A DNA stretch of 64,000 bases from Drechmeria coniospora (taxonomy: Eukaryota > Ascomycota > Sordariomycetes > Hypocreales > Ophiocordycipitaceae), in the NCBI RefSeq assembly GCF_001625195.1, contig NC_054391.1, positions 3,131,390 to 3,195,389 of the forward strand. Reading direction: 5' to 3'. Made by a program: the position numbers and the translations under genes. Of the stretch, positions 48,948 to 58,035 are shown one piece after another. Positions within the stretch are counted from its first letter, which is position 1. Each line of letters opens with the position of its first letter. The notes under the pieces are model-generated. The model had not been told where the DNA came from and made no database searches. It was given only the letters and a program-made list of their open reading frames with translations.

Positions 48948-49578
48948 ATGCGTATACGACTGCCCTTTGCAGGTAATCTCCCTTCTGGTTACCGACCTGA
49001 CGCCGCTCATCGATGCTGACCAACCCTCCCTCTGCTCAGCTGTGTTCGCACTGCTGCTCTTGCTTGCTGGATACGCTGGTCTCTCGACATTTGAGTTTGG
49101 CAGCTTTTCCAACGACAAGGTCCTGCATGCAGTCACCTTCTTCCTCCTCACCCTTGTCTTCTACTGGGTCGTTGACACAAATCGCCGGCGTACCGTCAAC
49201 ATGACCCTCGTCGTCTGTACACTTTCGCTCGGCATCGGCTCGGAGTTTCTCCAGAGCTTTCTCCCCAATAACCGCGACTTCGACATGTACGATATCTTCG
49301 CCAACGTTGCAGGCAGCCTCGCTGGCGTCGCTCTCTGCTCATGGTATCACAAGCGTATGATGGAGCGAAGGAGGAAGAACAAGACATACAACACTGTTCC
49401 TGGTGAAGAGGATGTTGAGCTTGGGGAGGACCAGGAAACAAGTGTCACGGGCGAAACGTCGCGAGGGGGTACTTTGGAAGAAGAGGTTGATAACTGGGAT
49501 GAGCATGCGCCCGACGATTGGGAGGGTGAGGGCGCTGCGGAAGCACCCGCCCCGGCGCGAAAGGGCTCTGAAGGGTAG
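48948..49578 (+). CDS. VanZ-like family integral membrane protein
   Basis: Two exons (48948-48972, 49040-49578) join in frame to 187 aa. The 25-base first exon gives MRIRLPFA; the join continues AVFALLLLLAGYAGLSTFEFG, the first membrane span. Three more spans follow (VLHAVTFFLLTLVFYWVV, MTLVVCTLSLGIGSEFLQ, NVAGSLAGVALCSWY). FSNDKVLHAVTFF, GSEFLQSFLP and DFDMYDIFANVAGS are the VanZ-type signature with its acidic residues. The C-terminal 65 residues are acidic and soluble. Bacterial VanZ affects glycopeptide resistance; the role of the fungal proteins is unknown to me. The long frame without the intron would lack the first span and begins in a poor context, so I prefer the spliced start. Confidence 0.88.
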
Positions 49579-50616
49579 GTATTGGACCGTTATGAGATAA
49601 AAAGGCGGACAGACTGGGCTTGCCGTTTTTTTTTGGCGTCGTCGTGGCGGACTTGCCGATAGTTGACCGCATAAGTTCCGTTTGCTTGCAATCAATGGGA
49701 CAAGCTGTTCGAAATCGAAGAAAAGACCGACATCCGAGTTTCACGAAATCTTGCGTTTCTCTGGTTTCTGGACAAGTCTGTTATGAAATCAATACCATGC
49801 TGAGTGCGGCGAAACAAGTGACGAGCATGGACCACGTCCTCGCTGGGGTATTGTGTGAAGCTAATGCCATGATACGAGTTCGTTGTAATGCTGAAGACGT
49901 CGATCTGAAGCATGATGAAAACTGATTACTATCAGTAAGGCAATATGACCGAGAGGTATCGGATTAAATGAGTGTTTCGACTTGGTAACTCGATAGTGAC
50001 GAACAGCGCACTTGATTTGGTCTCCATTGTTGGACTAAACAATAGACATCCATCCATACCTGGATGTGGGAGTGGCGGGATATGGGTGAGCAAACATGCA
50101 GTAAGTACTCTGTAGCTCACGACATATCTACGTAGTATTATTATATGAATGTTATCTGTGGGTATTTTGGTCCAATCTCAACACACCGGTATGCTGCCCA
50201 AGTAGCTAATCGTGCTGACAACGCAACTACATTGTTCCTTGCAGCTGGTGTTTAACCCACACAGGTGCCACGAACACTCACGGCAGAAACCCCCCCCCCC
50301 TTTAGAGGGAAACTTTCCAAGGCAAAACTTAGAAATTTAAACATATTAAAATCAGAACCGAGGGCTTGCCCGATTGTTTCATCCAAAACCTCCAATCTTC
50401 CTTGCCGTGGCCGTTCCGCAAAGCGCCTCTTCACCTGCTTCACATCCACATACCCTAGAGTGACGTGAGTCTCTCGGGGAGACCCCGCCCCACCTTAAGC
50501 ATGTCTCACCAAAGCTCGCAGCGCAGCCCACTGACGAAATGTTGCCCGCGCAAAGATCCACCTGCCAGCTTCCTCCCAACTCCCACTGTTGGCTGAGGTG
50601 AGGCACAGCAGCGAAG
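49579..50616. other. Intergenic region between two plus-strand genes
   Basis: About 1040 bases that I read as the 3' end of the VanZ-like gene and the promoter of the prefoldin gene. It is lower in GC than the coding DNA and includes a short AT-rich patch near 50320-50350. No gene is supported. Confidence 0.5.
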
Positions 50617-51501
50617 ATGGCGAGCTCAGTCAAATCGCGGGACGCGAGGTATGCCAGTGATCGACATATGCCCATGGCGTGCAGATTCTAAAAGCCACAG
50701 CAGAGCTGAAAAAGACGCAACTCCAACCAATCCTCGGGGAATTCCCTACGCCCCATTTGTTGACAAGGTCGAAGACTATGTCGCAACTCGCAACGATGTC
50801 GAACCGACGCTTCGGAGCTTTCAAGAAATGATTTCGTGGGTTTTACCACCATGATGGAATGTGAAGTGCAACAGCAGGTAACCGAGTTGGGCAGAAAATA
50901 CCAGTTCATGGAGATGAACCTCCAACGCCGAATGGGTGGGCTGAAAGAGAAAATCCCCGACATTCAGAAGACTCTAGACACCGTCAAGTTCCTGAAGCTG
51001 AGAAAGGTTCGCCCGATCAGGGCCCCCGTGGCGGCACCTGGCTGACCGAATCCCGCAGGACGAAACCGACCCGATCGAAACGACGTTCGAGCTGAACGAG
51101 ACATTATATGCGCGAGCAAATGTTCCGCCCACAGACGAAGTCTACATTTGGCTAGGGGTTAGCGATGATTGCGTGGTATTCATGGTCATGGGTCGCTGAC
51201 AAGAGGCAGGCAAATGTGATGTTGTCATACCCTATTGACGAGGCGGAGACATTGCTGAGCTCAAAATTGGCGACCGCGAAGACCAGCTTGTCCAATTGTG
51301 AGGAGGATTTGGAATTTCTTCGAGAACAAATTACGGTGTGTGCCGCGGGACATTCGAGAGGCCAGCAGCAGCTAATGTGAAGTTTAGACAATGGAGGTTG
51401 CTACAGCACGAGTCTACAACTGGGAGGTGGTACAAAAGCGAAAAGAAAAGGCAAACGAGGGTGAGGCGAAGACATCTGGTGACAGCAAGAACGCCGAATG
51501 A
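50617..51501 (+). CDS. Prefoldin subunit 3 (VBP1/Pac10/Gim2)
   Basis: Alpha-type subunit of the hexameric prefoldin chaperone, which holds nascent actin and tubulin and passes them to the CCT chaperonin in the cytosol. Six exons (50617-50648, 50701-50835, 50895-51006, 51059-51157, 51210-51335, 51388-51501) join in frame to 205 aa. The N-terminus holds NPRGIPYAPFVDKVEDYV, a signature of this subunit. The first helix of the coiled coil includes KYQFMEMNLQRRMGGLKEKI, the hairpin region ETTFELNETLYARANV and VYIWLGANVMLSYPIDEA, and the second helix LEFLREQI then VATARVYNWEVVQKRKEK. Five introns in under 900 bases make this the most fragmented gene of the window. All joins keep conserved residues. 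Confidence 0.95.
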
Positions 51502-51768
51502 TAGAAGGCATCGACTTGCGTGTTGGATCAGTAATAGAGGGCCGCGTCTCATCGTCTTATGATTGGGGTAGCAGTATGTTGCGATACAAAATGAAACAAA
51601 TAGCACAAAAAACTAATAGAAGCGCCATTGCCCAAAATAATTAGCCTCTGTAGGCAAGAGTATCTGGACTCTGAAGAAACAAAACAGATGGTTCGTAGTG
51701 CAAGGCTTGTTAATATAGAAGTAGTTCGTTCTAGGTAGTATAATACAATAGAGAGAAAAGGGGGTCCG

Positions 51769-52019
51769 TGTCACGAAGCTGACTAGCAGGAAGGCAGTAT
51801 GCGCAAAGACTGTAGAATTTTCGAACTAAGGAGGAAGAAAAGAGACAGAAAACAGTGAGAGTGCGGAGAGGAAGGGGCTATATACCCAGACGGTCCGCGC
51901 ATCACGTGATGAAGAGTGTAGGGTAGGCTAGGAAGAGAGTACGATATACGATATCGTTACAGGTATAATAAGTTATCGATATCGCGCACTATTTGTAACG
52001 CGCGGATCAGTTGACGACA
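51769..52019 (+). mobile_element. Candidate solo LTR, about 251 bases
   Basis: Starts TGTCACGAAGCTGAC and ends TTGACGACA, so it has TG...CA ends inside a short inverted repeat (TGTC...GACA). The flanking five bases are GTCCG on the left and GTCAG on the right, a 4 of 5 match to a target-site duplication. Inside are a TATATA box (near 51890), a CACGTG palindrome (near 51905) and a base composition poorer in GC than the genes around it. No second LTR or pol gene is visible nearby. Element family and orientation are not known. Confidence 0.45.
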
Positions 52020-52246
52020 GTCAGGTAAGTAAGTGAGCCTTCTTTCAGAAATCGAGTAGTATTCAAGACTAAAGCTTGACCCTTCTCGAGTTTTCGGGCT
52101 CACGTTCCTTTTGTGGCCGGGGCGTGCCTACTCCTGGGCTGCCCTACCTTCCTGTCTACCCGGGCTTTACCCGTGCGCCTAGCCTTACACTATTACGGAA
52201 GGACATCAAGTCAGCTCAGTACTCTAAGATAAAGAGCCACACTTAC

Positions 52247-52820
52247 CGATAAGTCTCTCCAGCTGCTCTATATTAGGTGGGAAACCCTCCAGGAGGTTTC
52301 CTGTCACGATACTGTATAGAGGAACTAAAGGAGTATTGTCCCGCTCGACCGTACTATTCTGGGCTCGCACCATTGTGTTCTGATTGCTGTAGGGAAAAAA
52401 TCGGGGTCAGTAAGATATACAGAAGAAGTCGAGTCCTTCGACATACAAGATAGTCGTCTTTCTGTCTAAGTCGTCCAGCTTGCGATGTAATTCTTGCATC
52501 CCGCTGTTCACTGTAGCGGTCAATGTAGCGAGCTGTCCTAACACTAACTGCATACTCTTATGCAAACGACCACCGCTATCAACGGAGGGCAAATTTCTGC
52601 ACAGCTCTAGGTGTTCTGCTGCGGTCCGTAAAGCATTTGCGGCAATAGAGAAATCAGGTTGACGAAGGGTTGCATTATGGCCTATAGTTGTAGGGGGAAG
52701 ATGCTTTTTGAAAGTGTAATGAAGTTCGATAAAAATACTTGGTTCGTGACGAGGTTAGATTCCGCTTGGCTTAGTGAATGACGTACTATTTATATTTGCC
52801 TGGGGCGATGACTCAGCCAT
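52247..52820 (-). CDS. Small coiled-coil protein of a lineage-repeated fungal family, 3' end open
   Basis: Three exons (52820-52787, 52681-52447, 52386-52247) join in frame to about 136 residues and end in a standard donor (GTAAGT at 52246), so a terminal exon lies to the left, probably within 52080-52180. The protein begins MAESSPQANINSHNATLRQP. A coiled-coil-like stretch (LVLGQLATLTATVNSGMQEL, then HRKLDDLD) follows, then VRAQNSTVERDNTPLVPLYS, VTGNLLEGFPPNIEQLERL. I know this layout (a helical part, then R-x-x-NS..., PL-PL and TG...FP motifs) from uncharacterised proteins found in many copies in fungal genomes. The function is unknown. It sits in a low-GC pocket next to a candidate LTR, which fits a recently arrived or fast-evolving gene. 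Confidence 0.6.
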
Positions 52821-53165
52821 AAACGGACGGGGCATCAATAATATTACTCCGTACTGCCACACATAAGTAGATGTGGATACTCTACTTTTAAAAAAATCTT
52901 AGCCAATTAAAAAAAGGGATCCACAGGTCAGGTCAGCTACCCGACCATAGGTCAGGTTATCACCACCCACCAGTGACAAGCACCGTCAACGCCCCGCTCT
53001 GTAATAATCCCCCGATTGGTGCATACTGCGAATGGTGCCGGATTTCTTTCCTGCAGCGATCGCCAACTTCAATCAACACTGTCTTGAGCAACGGCATAAT
53101 CGCCATTATAAACGGGATTTGCGATTCTCGACACTTTACTGGCCATGCTGAAACTATGACAAGGC

Positions 53166-56100
53166 ATGCTCAGAAATGCGACACGGGAGCTGGAGCGGAG
53201 GCGCCGTTTGCCTTGCCAGCTGCTCGGTGCATCGTTGGTATGTCTAAAAACCAACGCATGGAAGTCAAACACGGCGACCTCTAATCTTTGCGGCTTGCAG
53301 ATCCCGAGTCGTCCACTGTCACACGGGAATCGTCTTCTTGCAGCTGCATCCCAAGCGTCTGTTGCAGCATATGACCAGAACTCTCTGCTCGATACCAGCC
53401 AGAGGTCCAATGTTGGCGACAGGCATGTAACCGATTGGAGAGCTTTGGAAAAACGCCAACTTGAACGAGTTTCCTTGGGAACTTGCCATGGGAATATCTT
53501 TAGAAGACAATCAGAACCAAGGGTTGGGGTAGACAATGCGTTGCAACACGGCCGCCGCGGCTTCGACACGACACCACCAACGTCGAGGTCCCGGACTGGG
53601 TGCGCCGCCATAATCGCCTCTACAGACCGTTGTGCGGTACTCGCAAAGAGCGAACATTTCGAAAAGTCATTGAAGACGATGAGATCAGTCATGATACTGG
53701 GCAAGGTCCTCGGCGGCGAGCCGGATACTCATCGCTGGAGGGAGGCAGTCTCCAAGGCTCGCAGCCTGAGACTGCCCATCATTCTCTTGCAGATGTTGAT
53801 TCGGAAAGAGGAATTGCATACGACTGACCCGAAGTTGCTGGGCTTGCTGCCGACTGACCCTGAATGGGCCGCATTGTTGAACAAGGTTTGTCGAACAGGT
53901 TACACCCCGACTGAGCTCGACGCATATGCGCACATTCTCGATGGCGAATCAACCGATGCACGATGCGAAAGGCTACTCGACTGCCACTTTTTCTTACCCG
54001 AGTTTCTCTATAGCTTCGTTTTACGGTCGTCAGCAACCATCACCGAGGTCACAACCCTTAGCAGGCTGATCGAGCGGTGTCATGAATACTACAAAAGTGG
54101 CCAGCATCACATCAAGGGGCATACTGCAGTGCACCGCTCTTGTCATAAATCTGGCGACTTACCAAGTCTGGACCAGCAGAGATTTTGCCGCACCATGCGC
54201 CTTCTCACCCGACAGTGCCTCCGCTTGGAGCCTCGACTCATCGTGAAGCTGGCCGACGTTGCTGCGCGGGATATCGAACACATTTCGGCTGCCTCGGATG
54301 AACCTGGGAAGCTGTTTATGAAGCAGTGTGTCATTTTCAACGAGTTGTTGAGCATTTTCCGACCGCGGCCAGCGATGCAGGCTGTCCAAAGAGCGTTTCC
54401 TAATGCGTACCTTTGGGAGGCGCAGAGAATCTTGCTTGCCATGTCCGATGGTCTCGCCAGGCCGCTTTTGGTGAATCGTGGAGGATTCCAGGCGATTCGA
54501 GACGTCTTGGCCGGCCAAGGCAAGAACCAGGCCGAAGTGCATAGCGCAGCTCGACATGCACCGACATGGCCCCCATACTTGCAACCTGGCGATGGGATGG
54601 ACGAAGGGGTGGAACCCGAGGACAACTGGAGTCGGGCTGTCAGTGCCGGAATGCTCATGCAGGAGGCGGGCTTTGCCAAAGAGGACCACGACGACGGTCT
54701 CGACATCCTTCAAGGCATGACGATGGACGGCACACCGACAATCCAGCAACGAGCGCGAGTTGGCCAAGGCCGTCGCGTTGACGTCTGGGAGGCTTCTATT
54801 CGGGCAACCCGCAATGCGCAAGAGGCTTGGCAGCGATTCCAGCATCCACCAACGGCCGACGCCAAGCCCGGGGCAGCGCAGTACGGAGCGATGCTCGAGA
54901 AGCTCGTGCTACGAGAGGCGGATGCCAACGGCAGAATGTGGCCGGGCGACAAGGCGTTGAACTTTCCCACTCAGCACGAGGCGAACCTGGCCGAGTTCGA
55001 AAAGGCTCGTCTCCGACCTCCGAGCGTCGCTCAGCTCTATCGACATATGCGGCTCAACGGGGTCAGGGCACAAGGGAGCTGTCTCCGCATACTCGTGTCG
55101 AATGCAGAATCGCTCGAGACGGCGCATCGATATCTACTGGAGAGCACGGAAAACGGCGAGACGGTGCGGACCTTGATGGCGGATGAGCCAGGACCCGGGC
55201 TGAAGGGCGTGTCGATGAGCTTGTTTGCGGCCTACATCCAGGCGTGCGTGCGGGTGGAAGGTAGACGAGGCGGACGGCAGCTGATGCGCGCCATCCGCTT
55301 CGTCGACGTTCGACTGGCGTCGGAACATTCCCGCTGGGCGGTCCACGTTTGGGGCCTCGTTCTGAAGAACCTCTCTCAACACCGGCACGCGTTGCGGGTG
55401 TCTCTCTCGCAGCAAGTGGATCTGCTGCTGCACATCATGGCACGGATCGAAAGCAGGCACGGCGTGTCGGTCTCGACGCTTGTGCAGTTCAGCAAGTGCG
55501 TCCGAAAGGCAATGAGGCGGGAGATGGCCAAGCTCCTGACGGAAGTGGAAACGGGGAGACCAAGCGCCTTGCGGCGACTGTACGAATCGCAAGCGCCAGG
55601 TTGCGCCGTCGCAGCGACGGCGCACGGTGCGGCGAGCTCAACCCAGGCAGACTCGGGTGAGCGGAAGCCTCATGTCCTGATTAGCACGGCGGCGGGCCGG
55701 ATGAGGGATATCTTCGACCAACTGGTCAGGCGGGACAAAGGCAGCCGGGAGTTGTTGGAAGGGCACGAGATGGCCCCGCTCGAGCAGATGGCGTGCCGGA
55801 CGGACCCGGTCAGGAGCGAGCACGCATACGAGTACATGGTCTCGCTGGCATTCGTTGGAGAATTCGACGACATGGCGAAAACGTTGCGGTGGCTGATTGG
55901 CGAGTGGGAGGAGGCGGACCTGGTGGATGCCGTGGGCAAGCTGGACGAGCCTCCGGCGTACGCGGATTTCTTCGAGACGCTGTGCGTCTTTCGCCTCCTC
56001 GCGGAGCCGATGCTCGAGGAAGGCGTGGCCGAGTCGATCCGCGACGCCGTGGTGAGGTCCCAACTGGGCTGGACGTGGCCAGACGACGCGGCGGTCCAGT

Positions 56101-56252
56101 CGTTTGCCGAAATGCAGGGCGACGAGTCCATCATGACGCTGCGGCGGGTGCTGGACGGGGTGAGGTCCCGTGCGCGGCGAGGACTCGGCGGCGACGGAGA
56201 TGCAGACTCGGCCTGGACGCCACGGGTCTCGCTCACCCGCCAGACAGATTAG
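53166..56252 (+). CDS. Large helical, probably mitochondrial protein of unknown function
   Basis: The open frame encodes 1028 aa. A 63-base segment at 53238-53300 has a perfect donor (GTATGT), a branch-like CTAATC and a TTGCAG acceptor, is a multiple of 3 and lacks stops. It is probably an intron, leaving 1007 aa. The N-terminus is Arg-rich and lacks acidic runs (MLRNATRELERRRRLPCQLL), fitting a mitochondrial presequence. The rest is predicted helical, with Arg/Leu-rich stretches (HRALRVSLSQQVDLLLHIMA, EYMVSLAFVGEFDDMAKTLR) reminiscent of PPR-type organelle RNA-processing factors, but I could not line up clear 35-residue repeats, so this is inference. Codon use becomes more GC-rich towards the 3' end. 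The start is the first ATG of the frame. Confidence 0.75.
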   Translation: MLRNATRELERRRRLPCQLLGASLVCLKTNAWKSNTATSNLCGLQIPSRPLSHGNRLLAAASQASVAAYDQNSLLDTSQRSNVGDRHVTDWRALEKRQLERVSLGTCHGNIFRRQSEPRVGVDNALQHGRRGFDTTPPTSRSRTGCAAIIASTDRCAVLAKSEHFEKSLKTMRSVMILGKVLGGEPDTHRWREAVSKARSLRLPIILLQMLIRKEELHTTDPKLLGLLPTDPEWAALLNKVCRTGYTPTELDAYAHILDGESTDARCERLLDCHFFLPEFLYSFVLRSSATITEVTTLSRLIERCHEYYKSGQHHIKGHTAVHRSCHKSGDLPSLDQQRFCRTMRLLTRQCLRLEPRLIVKLADVAARDIEHISAASDEPGKLFMKQCVIFNELLSIFRPRPAMQAVQRAFPNAYLWEAQRILLAMSDGLARPLLVNRGGFQAIRDVLAGQGKNQAEVHSAARHAPTWPPYLQPGDGMDEGVEPEDNWSRAVSAGMLMQEAGFAKEDHDDGLDILQGMTMDGTPTIQQRARVGQGRRVDVWEASIRATRNAQEAWQRFQHPPTADAKPGAAQYGAMLEKLVLREADANGRMWPGDKALNFPTQHEANLAEFEKARLRPPSVAQLYRHMRLNGVRAQGSCLRILVSNAESLETAHRYLLESTENGETVRTLMADEPGPGLKGVSMSLFAAYIQACVRVEGRRGGRQLMRAIRFVDVRLASEHSRWAVHVWGLVLKNLSQHRHALRVSLSQQVDLLLHIMARIESRHGVSVSTLVQFSKCVRKAMRREMAKLLTEVETGRPSALRRLYESQAPGCAVAATAHGAASSTQADSGERKPHVLISTAAGRMRDIFDQLVRRDKGSRELLEGHEMAPLEQMACRTDPVRSEHAYEYMVSLAFVGEFDDMAKTLRWLIGEWEEADLVDAVGKLDEPPAYADFFETLCVFRLLAEPMLEEGVAESIRDAVVRSQLGWTWPDDAAVQSFAEMQGDESIMTLRRVLDGVRSRARRGLGGDGDADSAWTPRVSLTRQTD

Positions 56253-58035
56253 GGAGGAGGAAGGGCCCGGGAAGGCGGAAATGTGGGCAGGGCGGACGAG
56301 ATGGGCGAGGTTGCCGCTGTACGATCCGTCATGACTGATACCCAACCACCCACGTGGGTGGACTGTACAACTTCGCTCCGAGGCGGGAGGCTCTGGCAGA
56401 GTAGCACGAGGATGCGGCAGGGATTAGACAAGTCCGCTGCCTGGCGTAGCGTTAGATGACTCGATCGAGAGAGAAGGCCATTTGTAGCTAGAGTTGGCGG
56501 CTATGCGTTGCATTCTATCTGAATCTGGACATGTTGACGTTGCGAGAGATCCGAGGTCCTTTTCTAGTTATGCAGCCAAGCCAGCCACCGGCTACCGCAT
56601 TCTTCATGTCATGTGAGGAACGGCAACGGCAAAAAGCAACAGTTAAGGACGGGCGAAAGATAATCCTGATGCACTGTACGAGTAACTGTGCGTGTACAGT
56701 GCTGCTCACGAAAGCAGCAGGATTTCACTTGCCACTCGCCCACTCGACATGTTATCAGTGAACCATGTACGGAGTACGGAGTACATGTACAGTACTACTT
56801 GTACTCCGTACGGGGTAGTATAAGTAAGTACAGTACTTATTAAGAGATGCAAGTGGAGATTTGTTGAGATAATTACTCCGAATTTATGGCAGAGCGGCTC
56901 GCTCAGGGCATGCGTGGTACCTGTAAGAGTTACTACGCCATATCCCCATACGCCGTAAAGTCACTTGACAAAAGTGACGATTCAGTTTTGGTAGCGCTAC
57001 TCCTACAAATTGAGTAGACATTTTTGCCACCCCACTCCACCCCGTACTCTGCGCTCCGCACTGTGCCGTAAACGCCTGTGAGCAGGGCCTGACAGCGCCC
57101 CAGACCGTTGAACGTGCCAGGCATGGCGTGTGGAGCACAGGCTATTGGCTGACGGCGAATGGCGAGCAAGGTACGGAGTACGCAGGTACTCGTTACAATC
57201 GAGTGTTGCCTCATCGTGCTCCCACTCTCACGTCAACATATTACTCGCTCGTCGCCTCCACGAACTGCTCCCTCTCCACTTTCGACGCACCCTCGACGGC
57301 CCGTCTGTAGGCGCCAATTATCTGCATCTTGCAACCGCGCGGATAGCCGACGACGTGTTGGCCGGCAGGTACATGCATCTTCTGACGTACTCGTCCGCCT
57401 CGACTGCGGTTTGCTCTGCCTCTCTGGCCATGGAGTCACCCATCCATGGCCGGCCACCTTGATCTTGGCCATGTTGATCTGGGTGAATACAAAATGGCCA
57501 ACAGGGCCGCCTTTGGCCTCAGCATGCGAACTCCCCGGCATCCAGTGAATTTCGTCCCCGTTGGGCTCTCGAGTACGAGCACGCACACTGTCCGTATCCT
57601 CCATCCTCCCCGGAGGCACTCGCACATCTCCAACTCCTCCGTCACTGGCCCGCCATTCTCCCACACGTCCGACCTTGGCTTCATACATTGCACCTACCTT
57701 TCCCATTTATTCGTCTTGTATTCGCCTACCCTTTCTTTATCCTTTGTTCGCCCCTCCGTTGTCGGCCTTTGTTTGTTACGTCTTCATCGTCCGAGACTGG
57801 GTACCACGGCTGTCGTATGAAAGCAAACAGAGGAACATTGTCGTGAATCATCGTTTCCATCGTTCAACACCAATCGATCAAAAATCAATCTGGGCATACT
57901 GCTTTACATACACTTCCCCCCTTGATCAACAAAATTGAACCGAAATCTGCCCAAATACATGCACCACGCCTCGTTCGTCCGGCTCTCAACCGTCTTCTAC
58001 CCTAGCTTGAGGAAGAACCGAAACGTCACGACAAA
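56253..58035. other. Intergenic region with 77-base element copy C and promoter of the mucin-like gene
   Basis: Contains a short GTAC island (56755-56880), copy C of the 77-base element (56960-57036), and pyrimidine-rich sequence (57560-57990) that probably forms the leader of the plus-strand gene starting at 58036. No further gene is supported. Confidence 0.55.
56960..57036 (+). repeat. 77-base dispersed element, copy C
   Basis: Starts GTCACTTGACAAAAGTGACG, contains GGTAGCGCTACTCC and ends TTTTTGCCACCCCACT. The right inverted arm has decayed (TTGAGTAGACA where the other copies have GAATCGACA). The length is identical to copies A and B. Confidence 0.92.

Noticed and set aside
52905..52965. 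CAGGTCAGGTCAG-type short repeats next to AT-rich DNA as a transposon end
   Set aside because: No matching inverted end or target duplication could be found within the window.
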